From: UKL13-3 sp943369665
Lineage (GTDB): Bacteria; Bacteroidota; Bacteroidia; UKL13-3
DNA: 64,000 nt
Reading direction: 5' to 3'
Assembly: GCA_943369665.1 (NCBI GenBank)
Contig: CALRNX020000001.1
Location: 744,001-808,000 of the forward strand
Each line of letters opens with the position of its first letter. Position 1 is the first letter of the stretch. Shown here in pieces: positions 33,511 to 42,970 of the stretch. The notes beneath the pieces are model-generated. The model did no database searches, had not been told where the DNA came from, and was given only the letters and a program-made list of their open reading frames with translations. The position numbers and the translations under genes were made by a program.

Positions 33511-33515
33511 AGCGG

Positions 33516-33523
33516 CAAATGTA
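33516..33523 (-). promoter_or_regulatory. -7 promoter element of the CBS-domain synthase gene
   Basis: TACATTTG on the minus strand ends 5 bases before the ATG at 33510, implying a leaderless or near-leaderless message. Confidence 0.55.
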
Positions 33524-33613
33524 AGAAAGATTTTCGGCTCAACCTTAGCTTTATAAACTCACATTTTGCCCACATTTTACCCTTTTCTAGCGATATATGG
33601 CTATACTTGTGGT

Positions 33614-34438
33614 ATGCGGTTTACCTTAGTTTTAATACTCTTTGGGATCTTAACGATTGCGGCAAAAGCCCAATTTCATAATCCCTCATTTGAATTATCG
33701 GATTCGGCCAACACCCTTGTTTCGTGGAATATAGAGCAGGAAAAAGTGTCTAAATTATCCGTAGCCCAATTTGGCATCGTTCCCTTTACTGCAGCACAGG
33801 GCAATTATTTTGCATTATTGGAAACAGATACCCTTCAATTACCCAATCGCAAAGCGATCCTTACCCAAACCTATGCATTAACAGATACACCCAAAAGTAT
33901 CTCATTACAATATTTATACATTCCTGAAAGTAATATCCAGCACGCTACCATCAGTTTATTGTTTACCAAATGGAATGGAAGCAACCGCGATACGATCCAG
34001 TTTTTAAACGATACGATCCCGGTGGTTGCAAATGGAAATGCTGTTTTGTTGCAATGGAATAAATATGCCGTAAACCTCTCCTATCGTTCGGCAAACCTGC
34101 CCGATACAGCTACCATACAGTTTAGCAATGATGATTCCAATACCGGAAAAAACATCCGGCTCTACCTTGATGATATTCAATTTGACAGGTGGCTTGTAGG
34201 CATAACGGAAGAACCCAATTGGACGTTCAACTTATACCCCAACCCCGCAAGCACATACTTTACCATTGAAGGAAATGAAATGGAAGATGTAAAATTATTT
34301 ACGCTTGATGGCAAACAGGTTCTCTATGAACAGCATCCTTCAACCGTGATGCTAAACAATATCCCCGAAGGAATTTATATCTGCGCGGTTACCCATAAAT
34401 CAGGGGCGGTTGCCCGTAAATTACTTGTAATCCAGTAA
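33614..34438 (+). CDS. T9SS-sorted secreted protein of unknown function
   Basis: The 274-residue protein has a signal peptide (MRFTLVLILFGILTIAAKAQ) and a beta-rich domain starting FHNPSFELSDSANTLVSWNIE, like the galactose-binding-fold modules that follow NGSFE-type starts. The type A T9SS sorting domain is at about 200-274 (FNLYPNPASTYFTIEG...LFTLDGKQVLYEQ...IPEGIYICAVTHKSGAVARKLLVIQ). The start at 33614 gives the signal peptide; an in-frame TTG/ATG further upstream would put a long hydrophilic leader before it. The next gene starts 4 bases after its stop and is probably in the same operon. Confidence 0.85.
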   Translation: MRFTLVLILFGILTIAAKAQFHNPSFELSDSANTLVSWNIEQEKVSKLSVAQFGIVPFTAAQGNYFALLETDTLQLPNRKAILTQTYALTDTPKSISLQYLYIPESNIQHATISLLFTKWNGSNRDTIQFLNDTIPVVANGNAVLLQWNKYAVNLSYRSANLPDTATIQFSNDDSNTGKNIRLYLDDIQFDRWLVGITEEPNWTFNLYPNPASTYFTIEGNEMEDVKLFTLDGKQVLYEQHPSTVMLNNIPEGIYICAVTHKSGAVARKLLVIQ

Positions 34439-34442
34439 CCAC

Positions 34443-35744
34443 ATGAAATTCCTCTTACCCATTTTATTGCTTTTTGGTTGCAACACAATAATGTGGGCGC
34501 AATCTGATGACCTGATCTATGTAAAACTGGATCGTTGGGCCAAAGATGAACGCTTTGATAAACTGCAAGTCGTGATCCCTTTTTACATGGTGCAAAACGA
34601 TACCATTGAAACAATGGATTTTGAAAACATGACTGCTTCCCAAAAATTACGCATCATTAAACCCGAAGGATTCAAAAGTTATGCATACGCGTATTTGTTT
34701 TTTACAGGAATCCCCAATCCTTCCAATAAAGGTTTTGTCACTATTTTAATGGTCGACCTGGCGGAGCGTGTTCCCAAATTGTTTATCGACCGCAACAACA
34801 ATTACAACTTTACAGACGATGGGCCTGCCATCAATGTTCCAATGCCATTTAACCGCAAAGAAGATGTGACCATTCAGCTGGCAAGGTTAGATAATCCCAA
34901 AGCTGCTATTGCCATCAGGCTTTCGCGTTTGGATTTTAGCAATAAAATGGCATACAAAAATATGCTCAATGAGTATTATGAATTGATCGACAAAGATCGA
35001 AAGTTTGCCGGAATAGAATACTCATTCAGGGAACAGCGCTATACGGCAAGGCAAGGAACTGTGCAACTGCATGATGATTCTTTCCGCATTGCGCTGCAAG
35101 ACGAAAACAGCAATGGTTGGTATGATGAACCTGAAGCGGATAAATTGATCACGGCTAATTACCTGGATACCGTTTTTGACAGTAAAGATGAATTACGGGC
35201 AATGGTTATTCCTAAAAATAAAGCTGATTGGCGATTTGAAAAAAATGGAAAATTGTTTGAGATCATTCACATAGACCAGGCAGGTCATTACCTCACCATG
35301 CGTGAAATTAAAGATTCACTCACAGCAAACAGGTTAACCATTGGAAAAAAAGCACCGAACTTTACTTATATCGATTGGCACGGCAACAAACAGAAAGTTA
35401 ACAAACTGAAAAAATACAATGTGTATATTTATTACACAGGCCCATATGCTAAAAACTTTACTGCCGATACCGCCACGTTGCGCACCATTGCAACCGAGTT
35501 TGGCGAATGTGTAAAAGTGATCGGTTTTATTGATGTTAACAAATCATACGAACTCAAAATATTTGGAGGCTATTCAAACCTGAACTGGACCGCTGCTTAT
35601 AAAAACAAATACGTAACCCAGGATTTAAAAATAAGGGGGATCCCATCGAGCTTGTGGTTGGGCAAACGCAGAAAGGTAAAACGGTATAACCTCACCCCAC
35701 AGCAGTTTTTGGAAGAGTTGAGGAAGATTGATAGGGGAAGTTAG
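34443..35744 (+). CDS. Secreted protein with a thioredoxin-like domain lacking CxxC and two Ca-loop-like motifs
   Basis: The 433-residue protein has a signal peptide (MKFLLPILLLFGCNTIMWAQ). Two loops resemble EF-hand/dockerin calcium loops: DRNNNYNFTDDG (near 116) and DENSNGWYDEPEAD (near 220). The C-terminal part (about 300-430) follows the TlpA/redoxin layout: IGKKAPNFTYIDWHGNKQKVNKLKKYNVYIYYTGPYAKNF, then RGIPSSLWLGKRRKV at the cis-proline site. The usual CxxC is absent (YTGPYAKN in that place), so disulfide chemistry is unlikely. The function is unknown; it may be a calcium-stabilised, non-redox thioredoxin fold. It is co-transcribed with the T9SS protein upstream. Confidence 0.7.
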   Translation: MKFLLPILLLFGCNTIMWAQSDDLIYVKLDRWAKDERFDKLQVVIPFYMVQNDTIETMDFENMTASQKLRIIKPEGFKSYAYAYLFFTGIPNPSNKGFVTILMVDLAERVPKLFIDRNNNYNFTDDGPAINVPMPFNRKEDVTIQLARLDNPKAAIAIRLSRLDFSNKMAYKNMLNEYYELIDKDRKFAGIEYSFREQRYTARQGTVQLHDDSFRIALQDENSNGWYDEPEADKLITANYLDTVFDSKDELRAMVIPKNKADWRFEKNGKLFEIIHIDQAGHYLTMREIKDSLTANRLTIGKKAPNFTYIDWHGNKQKVNKLKKYNVYIYYTGPYAKNFTADTATLRTIATEFGECVKVIGFIDVNKSYELKIFGGYSNLNWTAAYKNKYVTQDLKIRGIPSSLWLGKRRKVKRYNLTPQQFLEELRKIDRGS

Positions 35745-35746
35745 AG

Positions 35747-35840
35747 GGTAGAGGTTGGAAGTTGGAAGTTGGAGGTTAGAAATGAGATACGAAATTTGAA
35801 ACAATAACATTATCTAAACTATGATCTATTAACTATAAAC
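35747..35840. repeat. Heptanucleotide repeat tract B (both orientations)
   Basis: From 35747 the plus strand reads in strict 7-base steps GGTAGAG, GTTGGAA, GTTGGAA, GTTGGAG, GTTAGAA, ATGAGAT, ACGAAAT, TTGAAAC (to 35802). On the minus strand GTTTATA, GTTAATA, GATCATA and GTTTAGA occupy 35840 down to 35813. It lies between convergent genes. Confidence 0.8.
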
Positions 35841-35844
35841 CAAC

Positions 35845-36366
35845 TCACTTTCCTGTACTAAAATTCCTGCCGATACTTACCCCAAACCAGCTTACAAATT
35901 CACCGCTCCTGATATAAGGCGTCCATGAAACACGGAAACAAACTTTATTGGTTTCTACAACCCTGAATCCAAGTACAGCTGTTGGCACTACTTCCCTATC
36001 ACTTACTCCTTTTGCCAGCATCGTAAATCCAATTCCGGCTTCGAGTTTTTCTTTATTGGGTCCATACAAAACAGATGAATGAAAAGGTGCCATGATGGTG
36101 CCTCCTTCAAGTGTAACTTTGTTGAGCATTGTATAATCACCGGGATTGTATCCGATCCCAACTCTGCCCACCCAGCCCCAGCGCGAAGTTTTGATCAGTA
36201 TCTTTTCGTAATTGCCACTGTAAAACAAACCCGAACCGGCAAATTCAATATACCAATTGTTCAAACCGGTTGGCTCTTTATACGCTTTCTCCTGTGCAAA
36301 CGTTTGTTTAAATATAACACACAAGAATAGAACGCAAACTGTATTTTTGATTGATGCTTTTATCAT
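35845..36366 (-). CDS. Probable outer-membrane beta-barrel protein of unknown function
   Basis: The 173-residue product has a signal peptide (MIKASIKNTVCVLFLCVIFKQTFAQ) and a beta-rich body with alternating aromatic and small residues (NNWYIEFAGSGLFYSGNYEKILIK; VGRVGIGYNPG; AGIGFTMLAKG). It ends FGVSIGRNFSTGK, typical of small outer-membrane barrels. I cannot place it in a named family. The start at 36366 gives the signal peptide; an upstream ATG at 36399 would overlap the divergent gene. The gene starts 6 bases from the ATG of the divergent membrane protein, so the two share a very compact promoter region. Confidence 0.7.
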   Translation of the reverse strand: MIKASIKNTVCVLFLCVIFKQTFAQEKAYKEPTGLNNWYIEFAGSGLFYSGNYEKILIKTSRWGWVGRVGIGYNPGDYTMLNKVTLEGGTIMAPFHSSVLYGPNKEKLEAGIGFTMLAKGVSDREVVPTAVLGFRVVETNKVCFRVSWTPYIRSGEFVSWFGVSIGRNFSTGK

Positions 36367-36372
36367 TATTGA

Positions 36373-37215
36373 ATGAATAAACTGGTACAATATTATCAAA
36401 TATTCTGCAACCTCAGCCTTGATGTTGTATTGGGCATTGTATGTTGCATGTTGCCATTGCCTTTATGTTTTGGTGTTCATGTAAATATGGGATGGTATTT
36501 AGGATTACCTGCAGCCACTTGGTTAGTATATCTCTCCGATCATGTGCTCGATACCTTGCGCAATCCTGATCTTCAAACCGACAGGCATTTATTTGTGCGT
36601 ACCTACCAACCCCATATTTATGTATTGATGGGATTATTGCTTTGCTTTTGTGGTTACCTTGCCTATTCATATTATACCGTGGTTTTATTCCTAACTGCTT
36701 TCACACTCATTTTATTCTGTGGATGCTACTTTTTACTCACTTCCATCAAAAATGAACGCTTCCATTATTTTTACAACAAAGAGTTAATGGTTGCTACCGT
36801 ATATGCTACTGCATTATACCTTGCTATCGGTTTAAGTCAACACGGCTTTGGGTATTGGTTGCTTTTTTACTTTGCTTTATTGCTGATCACGTACCTCAAC
36901 TTATTAATGATCTCCATTATTGAATTGCCAGAAGACGTGGCCCATCATCAATTTTCGTGGGTAGTGATTATTGGCAGAAAACGTGCAACCAACTTATTTA
37001 AAATGATCATCGCAATTACACTTTTGTTTTGCCTTTCACTGGCTGTTCTATGCACCGGCCATTTAAGAACATTATCGTTTACGTATGCGATCATGGCATT
37101 GGCACATTGGTTTATCTTTAAATATGCAGGTGGGTTAACTCAAAATGAAGCGTATCGTAAATGGAGTGAGGTTGTATTTTGGTTGCCGGGAATAGCATTC
37201 CTGTTAATGATATAA
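36373..37215 (+). CDS. Polytopic membrane protein resembling UbiA-type prenyltransferases
   Basis: The 280-residue protein has about eight hydrophobic segments. The first loop carries VYLSDHVLDTLRNPDLQTDRHLF, with spaced aspartates (DHxxDxxR..D) that resemble the first Asp-rich motif of UbiA enzymes, usually NDxxDxxxD. A clear second Asp motif is not visible: IELPEDVAHHQF is the nearest. UbiA enzymes attach prenyl chains to aromatic rings. The call rests on topology and one motif only, so an unrelated membrane protein is possible. Divergent from the barrel gene. Confidence 0.45.
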   Translation: MNKLVQYYQIFCNLSLDVVLGIVCCMLPLPLCFGVHVNMGWYLGLPAATWLVYLSDHVLDTLRNPDLQTDRHLFVRTYQPHIYVLMGLLLCFCGYLAYSYYTVVLFLTAFTLILFCGCYFLLTSIKNERFHYFYNKELMVATVYATALYLAIGLSQHGFGYWLLFYFALLLITYLNLLMISIIELPEDVAHHQFSWVVIIGRKRATNLFKMIIAITLLFCLSLAVLCTGHLRTLSFTYAIMALAHWFIFKYAGGLTQNEAYRKWSEVVFWLPGIAFLLMI

Positions 37216-37226
37216 TTAACAATTAA

Positions 37227-39815
37227 CTAACCTCTCTCCCTCAACTCAGCCAATTTATCTTCCAGTTGCATCACATCGGCAATCAATACTTCTCTTGCTT
37301 TGCTTCCTTTGAAAGGACCGACAATACCGGCTTTTTCCAACTGGTCAATTAATCTTCCCGCACGGTTATAACCAAGGTTCAACCTGCGTTGCAATAATGA
37401 AGTCGAACCTTGCTGGTGTTGCACAATAATTCCTGCAGCTTCCTCAAACAAACTATCACGTTCGCGCGGATCAAAATCTTCTCCTCCTCCATCTTCATTT
37501 TCGTTTTTCACTTCCGGTAGTAAGTATGGTTCTTTTCCTTTTTGTGCACCAATAAAGTTGGCAATTTTATCTACCTCAGGCGTATCCACAAAAGCACATT
37601 GCAAACGCACCAGGTCATTTCCAACAGTATACAACATATCTCCTTTACCAATCAATTGGTCGGCACCGTTCGCATCCAAAATGGTGCGTGAATCTGTTTT
37701 TTGCGACACACGGAAAGCTACCCTTGCAGGGAAATTCGCTTTGATCATACCCGTGATCACATTTACCGAAGGTCGTTGTGTTGCCAGGATCATATGAATT
37801 CCCACAGCCCTTGCCAACTGGGCAATACGGGCAATCGGCATTTCCACTTCTTTTCCTGCGGTCATCATCAGATCGGCCACCTCATCAATCACCACAACGA
37901 TAAAAGGTAAAAAACGATGTGGTACTTTATCAGTAGGAACCAACCTGCGGCTCACAAATTTTGCGTTGTATTCTTTTAGGTTTCTTACCTGTGCATCTTT
38001 TAACAGATCGTAGCGGCTATCCATTTCCACGCACAAAGAATTTAAGGTATTCACCACCAATTTTGTGTCGGTGATGATCGCATCTGCATCACCCGGAATT
38101 TTGGCTAAGAAGTGGCGTTCAATTGTTTTGTAAATACTCAACTCCACTTTCTTTGGATCCACCAATACGAACTTAATTTGCGATGGATGTTTTTTATACA
38201 ATAATGAAATCAAAATTGCATTCAATCCAACTGACTTTCCTTGTCCGGTGGCTCCAGCCATCAAGAGATGTGGCATCTTGGCAAGGTCGGCAACGAATAC
38301 TTCGTTCTGAATATTTTTTCCAAATGCAATTGGCAGATCCATATCTGCATTTTGAAAACGCGCACTGCTCAATGCACTGCGCATGCTTACCATTGCAGGT
38401 TTTTCATTCGGCACTTCAATACCAATGGTTCCACGTCCTGGAATAGGTGCAATAATACGAATACCCAAAGCAGCCAAACTCAATGCGATATCATCTTCCA
38501 GGTTTTTGATCTTGGCAATACGCACACCGTCCTGTGGTACAATTTCGTAGAGCGTAACGGTGGGTCCAATGGTTGCCGAGATCTTTTTGATACCAATATT
38601 GTAATTCTTGAGCGTATCCTCGATCATTTTTGTTTTGAGCTGCAGCTCTGCCGTTTCTACGGTCGACTTGCCTTCTCCTCCATAATCATTCAGCAACTCC
38701 AAACTTGGAAATTCATAGTTCGCATAATCCAGTGTAGGATCATACTCCGAATCGATCGAACCATATTCCGGTACTACATTTTCATCTACAATTTCTTCCT
38801 CGGGTGTTTCCTGTACTTCCAATACCAAACCACTATCCATCTTCAACGCATCCATTACACTTGCAGCAGTTGCGGCAATGGGGACTATTTCAATGGGTAA
38901 TTCAGGCAATTCAATTTCTTCTGGTTCTTCTTCTTCAACGATCAGTTCTTCGATAATTTCTTCTTCAATCACCTCCTCTTCTGCAACCGGTTCCTCAAAC
39001 GGATTGAGCTCTTCCACAATATTCTCCTTGATTGTTAATTCAAAATCATCGGGGTTGAGCGGTTCATTTTCGAATGCTTTTGCCTCATCCAAACTGATGG
39101 GAGGAATAATCGCGTTGGTTTTAGCTTCTTCTTCAGGAACTTCTGCTTTAGGTTCTTCCGGAGGCTTGGGTACATAGAACTTGATATTAAATACAGCTAC
39201 CGCAAACACCAATGCATAACTGATGAGCAACAGTCCTGTTCCCACCGTTCCGATCAATCCCTTTAAATATAAAAATCCGAAATGCCCAAAAGTTCCTCCT
39301 AAAATTTGCCATACATCGGTAAACACAAAACCCGTAGCCAACGAAATCCAAATGATCCCGAAAAAAGAATAACGTAAAGTTTTACCAATCGGAATAGGCT
39401 CTATCTGGGTTAATAATTTAATACCGATTGCAGCCGAACAAAGTGAAAACAATGCTGAAGCGATTCCAAAACCTTTATACACAAACGAGTATCCTACCCA
39501 TGCACCGATTTTGCCCAACCAGTTTTCGGCAGCATCGGGATCGGTTTTCAGGAACATGTCCCAGCCTAGGTTCAGCACCAAACTTTGATCTGCTTCCCAG
39601 GTAACCAAAAACGAAACGATGGCAATAAGCAAATACACCGAAAACAAGGTGAATATTAAACCCAATATTTTGTGCAAACGTTCATCCATCAAAAAAGCAA
39701 GCTTACCCTTTCCTTTGGGTTTGGGTGTAGGCTCTTCTTTTTCCTGCTCAAAGTCTTTTACAACTTCGTCTGTTTCACTTACCGTACTGATTTTATTTTG
39801 TTTAGCTTTTTTCAT
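37227..39815 (-). CDS. ftsK: DNA translocase FtsK/SpoIIIE family
   Basis: FtsK moves DNA through the division septum and directs XerCD at the terminus. The 862-residue protein has four N-terminal membrane helices (about 45-205) and a Glu-rich linker (about 225-345, many EEP repeats). The motor domain has Walker A GATGQGKSVGLN near 518, Walker B VVVIDEVADLMM, and ILATQRPSVNVITGMIKANFPARVAFRV. The C-terminal gamma winged helix contains STSLLQRRLNLGYNRAGRLIDQLEKAGIVGP. The start at 39815 (MKKAKQNK) is preceded by GAGGTG, a possible ribosome-binding site; an upstream start would add only four residues. Confidence 0.96.
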   Translation of the reverse strand: MKKAKQNKISTVSETDEVVKDFEQEKEEPTPKPKGKGKLAFLMDERLHKILGLIFTLFSVYLLIAIVSFLVTWEADQSLVLNLGWDMFLKTDPDAAENWLGKIGAWVGYSFVYKGFGIASALFSLCSAAIGIKLLTQIEPIPIGKTLRYSFFGIIWISLATGFVFTDVWQILGGTFGHFGFLYLKGLIGTVGTGLLLISYALVFAVAVFNIKFYVPKPPEEPKAEVPEEEAKTNAIIPPISLDEAKAFENEPLNPDDFELTIKENIVEELNPFEEPVAEEEVIEEEIIEELIVEEEEPEEIELPELPIEIVPIAATAASVMDALKMDSGLVLEVQETPEEEIVDENVVPEYGSIDSEYDPTLDYANYEFPSLELLNDYGGEGKSTVETAELQLKTKMIEDTLKNYNIGIKKISATIGPTVTLYEIVPQDGVRIAKIKNLEDDIALSLAALGIRIIAPIPGRGTIGIEVPNEKPAMVSMRSALSSARFQNADMDLPIAFGKNIQNEVFVADLAKMPHLLMAGATGQGKSVGLNAILISLLYKKHPSQIKFVLVDPKKVELSIYKTIERHFLAKIPGDADAIITDTKLVVNTLNSLCVEMDSRYDLLKDAQVRNLKEYNAKFVSRRLVPTDKVPHRFLPFIVVVIDEVADLMMTAGKEVEMPIARIAQLARAVGIHMILATQRPSVNVITGMIKANFPARVAFRVSQKTDSRTILDANGADQLIGKGDMLYTVGNDLVRLQCAFVDTPEVDKIANFIGAQKGKEPYLLPEVKNENEDGGGEDFDPRERDSLFEEAAGIIVQHQQGSTSLLQRRLNLGYNRAGRLIDQLEKAGIVGPFKGSKAREVLIADVMQLEDKLAELRERG

Positions 39816-39965
39816 GTAACACCTCAAAAATACCGCTCAGGGAGTAGTCAATATAAAATAGTTTCCCACGTTTTCACAGGCATTGTCTACTTGCGCTTTT
39901 TTCGGTTGTTTCAATGCGTGAAGCCATGTATATTCGCCCTCCTTTACTAAAAAAACATCTATCAA

Positions 39966-40505
39966 ATGGAACAAAACGCATTATCCTATATCCTCGAAAT
40001 GTTGAAATACATTTTGCCGGCAACCATCGTATTTTTAACTGTAAACTTTTTGCTCAAAAACTTTTTCGAAAACGAATACCAACGCAGAAGTCTAAACCTG
40101 AAAGCGGAAAATATTAAGCTGGTAACACCTATTAAATTACAAGCATACGAGCGACTGGTCATTTTAATGGAACGTATGACGCCAAACAGTTTGGTTTTCA
40201 GGGTAGCCAAACAAGGGATTTCAGCATCACAACTCAAAGTGGACCTGATAGCTGATATTCAAAGTGAGTTTAACCACAATGTTTCACAACAAATTTACGT
40301 ATCGCCTCAAACATGGCAAATGGTGCGCATTGCCAAAGAAGAGATGATCAATATTATTAATGTAGCGTATTCACAACTTGGCCCAAATGCTGTGGGAATG
40401 GACCTAAGCAAATCGATCTTTGAAACCATGATCCAGATGGATACGATTCCTACTCAAAAGGCATTGGAGTTTTTACGTAAGGAGTTTCACCTAATCTTTG
40501 ATTAA
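39966..40505 (+). CDS. Conserved membrane-anchored protein of unknown function
   Basis: The 179-residue product has one N-terminal membrane helix (about 9-30, LEMLKYILPATIVFLTVNFLLK) followed by a cytoplasmic helical domain. That domain holds KLQAYERLVILMERMTPNSLVFRV...ADIQSEFNHNVSQQIYVSPQTWQMVRIAKEEMINIINVAYSQL. I recall closely similar proteins across the phylum, but with no known function. A near-match promoter lies upstream: TTG at 39906-39908, a 20-base spacer and TATATTCG at 39929-39936. It is followed, after about 80 bases, by the mutase gene, and the two may be linked. Confidence 0.72.
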   Translation: MEQNALSYILEMLKYILPATIVFLTVNFLLKNFFENEYQRRSLNLKAENIKLVTPIKLQAYERLVILMERMTPNSLVFRVAKQGISASQLKVDLIADIQSEFNHNVSQQIYVSPQTWQMVRIAKEEMINIINVAYSQLGPNAVGMDLSKSIFETMIQMDTIPTQKALEFLRKEFHLIFD

Positions 40506-40587
40506 TGTTGATTTGTTAATTATGGAATCTGTTCATTATGCATGAAACAACACAGTTAACACACTCAACACAATTAACTTCACACAA

Positions 40588-42135
40588 ATGACAAAACATA
40601 TAACCGATTCGGGAATTGTAATAAACCAATTATACAACGAACCCAAAATAATTACCGAAGGGGCGGGTGAATTTCCCTTTACACGTGGGATTCAACCCGA
40701 CATGTACCGTGGAAAATTGTGGACCATGCGCCAGTATGCCGGTTTTAGTACTGCTGAAGAAAGCAATAAACGTTACAAATATTTATTGGCGAACGGAACA
40801 ATGGGGTTATCGGTAGCATTCGATCTGCCCACTCAAATTGGTTACGACAGCGACCATATGATGAGCGAAGGCGAAGTTGGGAAAGTAGGCGTAGCCATTG
40901 ACTCCTTAAAAGATATGGAAGTATTGTTTGATGGAATTGAATTGGAAAAGATCACCACCTCAATGACCATTAATGCAACTGCATCCACATTGCTTTCCAT
41001 GTATATTGCTTTGGCAAAAAAACAAGGAGCCGATATCAAAAAAATTTCGGGCACCATTCAAAACGATATTTTAAAAGAATACGCAGCCCGCGGAACTTAT
41101 ATTTATCCGCCCAAACAAAGCATGCGTATCATCACCGATATTTTTGAGTATTGCAGTACCGATGTTCCAAAGTGGAATACCATTTCAATATCGGGTTACC
41201 ATATTCGGGAAGCAGGAAGCACAGCCGTTCAGGAAATTGCGTTTACCCTAAGCAATGCAAAAGCTTATGCTCAAGCGGCCATTGCAAAAGGATTAGACAT
41301 CAATGTATTCGGACAACGACTTTCGTTTTTCTTCAATGCACACAATAATTTTTTTGAAGAAGTTGCAAAATTCAGAGCCGCTCGCAGGATGTGGGCCAAA
41401 ATGTCGAAAGAGTTAGGCGCCACCAATCCCAAAGCGCAAATGTTGCGTTTCCATACGCAGACAGGTGGAAGCACTTTGCAGGCACAACAAGCCGACAATA
41501 ACATTCCGCGTGTTACCATCCAGGCTTTGGCTGCTGTATTGGGCGGAACCCAAAGTTTGCACACAAATGGTTTTGATGAAGCGTTAAGTTTACCAACCGA
41601 AAATGCTGCACGCATTGCCTTGCGCACACAACAAATTGTGGCTTTCGAAAGTGGTGTGGTGGATACCGTTGATCCATTGGGTGGAAGTTATTTTGTAGAA
41701 AAACTGACGGATGAAGTTGAGGCCGCAGCATGGCAATACATCGAACGTATTGATGCAATGGGTGGTGCCGTAAATGCTATTGAACAAGGTTATATGCAAC
41801 AGGAAATTGCTGCAGCATCGTATGCATACCAAACCGCAATTGAGCGCAACGAAAAAATAATTGTGGGTGTCAATAAGTTTGAAGGTGAAGAAGGAATTGC
41901 GCCTCCCGTTTTCAAAATTGATGACTCGATCCGCAAGATCCAAACGGATAAACTAAACCAACTGAAAAACGAACGCGATAACGCAGCCGTTGCCAATAAT
42001 TTAAAACAACTGGAACAACACGCAAAAGATGGAAGCAATATGATGCCGGCAATTATAAATAGCGTGGAGGCATATGCAACGTTGGGTGAAGTTGCCGATG
42101 TATTGAGAAATGTGTTCGGGGAATACAGGGCGTAA
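40588..42135 (+). CDS. Methylmalonyl-CoA mutase large subunit (catalytic domain only)
   Basis: This B12-dependent enzyme family interconverts methylmalonyl-CoA and succinyl-CoA, or isobutyryl-/n-butyryl-CoA. The 515-residue protein has the TIM-barrel catalytic part: FPFTRGIQPDMYRGKLWTMRQYAGFSTAEESNKRYKYLLANG, FDLPTQIGYDSD, SMTINATASTLL, GTIQNDILKEYAARGTYIYPP, RFHTQTGGSTLQAQQADNNIPRVT and DTVDPLGGSYFVE. It ends without the B12-binding DxHxxG domain, so it must pair with a separate small subunit. No such gene is next to it in this window. The precise acyl-CoA substrate cannot be told with confidence. Confidence 0.9.
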   Translation: MTKHITDSGIVINQLYNEPKIITEGAGEFPFTRGIQPDMYRGKLWTMRQYAGFSTAEESNKRYKYLLANGTMGLSVAFDLPTQIGYDSDHMMSEGEVGKVGVAIDSLKDMEVLFDGIELEKITTSMTINATASTLLSMYIALAKKQGADIKKISGTIQNDILKEYAARGTYIYPPKQSMRIITDIFEYCSTDVPKWNTISISGYHIREAGSTAVQEIAFTLSNAKAYAQAAIAKGLDINVFGQRLSFFFNAHNNFFEEVAKFRAARRMWAKMSKELGATNPKAQMLRFHTQTGGSTLQAQQADNNIPRVTIQALAAVLGGTQSLHTNGFDEALSLPTENAARIALRTQQIVAFESGVVDTVDPLGGSYFVEKLTDEVEAAAWQYIERIDAMGGAVNAIEQGYMQQEIAAASYAYQTAIERNEKIIVGVNKFEGEEGIAPPVFKIDDSIRKIQTDKLNQLKNERDNAAVANNLKQLEQHAKDGSNMMPAIINSVEAYATLGEVADVLRNVFGEYRA

Positions 42136-42139
42136 GATC

Positions 42140-42174
42140 TCTTAGCTACGAACTATTGGCTATAAACTTTCAAC
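42140..42174 (-). repeat. Heptanucleotide repeat tract C
   Basis: On the minus strand GTTGAAA, GTTTATA, GCCAATA, GTTCGTA and GCTAAGA run without a gap, each exactly 7 bases, between the mutase and nucleotidase genes. Confidence 0.78.
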
Positions 42175-42229
42175 TTCCTCCACATAAATTTAACTTCCTT
42201 TTCAGTCCAAACTTTTCGACCTTAGCTGC

Positions 42230-42970
42230 ATGAAAGTATTCTTTTATTGCTCGGCTGTTATTGTGTTGCTATTTGCTGCTTGCAAAAGTTCTTATCAATA
42301 TACTGAGCGCAATTCTTCCTTAACCCATATTCAAAAAGACTCGCTTAATCTTTATGATTCAGCTACGCATTATGTAATTGCACCTTACAAATCAAAACTC
42401 GACTCACAAATGAATGTGGTGATTGCCACGACCACAACCCAACTCACCAAGGAAAAACCGGAAAGCAAGTTGGGAAACTTTGTTTGTGATGCTTCAGTTT
42501 GGTATGCCGCTCAACATTACGACAAGCCCATTGATATCTGTGTGATGAATATTGGAGGGATTCGTTTACCCAGCATAGAGGCCGGAAACATTACCACGGG
42601 AAAAATATACGAGTTGATGCCTTTCGACAATATGATCGATGTACTGGAACTCAAAGGCGACAAGGTTAATGCTCTCCTCCAATTGGTAGCCGCAGCAGAT
42701 GGCTGGCCGGTGGCCGGCATTAACATGCAAATTGAAAATGGTAAAGCGGTAAATATTTTAATTGGTGGAATACCATTGGATACCAATAAAACATACACAT
42801 TGGTTACCTCCGACTACGTGGCCAATGGTGGCGACAAAGCAGATATGCTGAAATATTATGAAAAACGCACCTCTTTGAATTACTTATTACGCAACGCTCT
42901 TTTGGATTACGCAACCGCCAAAAGCCCTTTAACAATTACGATCGATGGAAGAATTACACGTAAACCGTAG
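42230..42970 (+). CDS. 5'-nucleotidase C-terminal domain lipoprotein
   Basis: The 246-residue protein has a lipoprotein signal ending LLFAACKS (C18). The 5'-nucleotidase C-terminal domain follows: ESKLGNFVCDASVWYA, ICVMNIGGIRLPSIEAGNITTGKIYELMPFDNMIDVLELKG and a late TYTLVTSDYVANGGDKADML. In UshA-type enzymes this domain binds the nucleotide base and follows the metallophosphatase domain in one chain. Here it is a separate gene and comes first. The next gene encodes the metal-binding half, overlapping by 26 bases, so the two products likely act as one enzyme at the membrane or in the periplasm. Confidence 0.88.
   Translation: MKVFFYCSAVIVLLFAACKSSYQYTERNSSLTHIQKDSLNLYDSATHYVIAPYKSKLDSQMNVVIATTTTQLTKEKPESKLGNFVCDASVWYAAQHYDKPIDICVMNIGGIRLPSIEAGNITTGKIYELMPFDNMIDVLELKGDKVNALLQLVAAADGWPVAGINMQIENGKAVNILIGGIPLDTNKTYTLVTSDYVANGGDKADMLKYYEKRTSLNYLLRNALLDYATAKSPLTITIDGRITRKP

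Noticed and set aside
38241..38900. A 219-codon open frame on the plus strand across the ftsK linker region
   Set aside because: It lies opposite a well-supported ftsK gene, has no recognised protein pattern, and is best explained by the Glu-rich repeat codons on the other strand.
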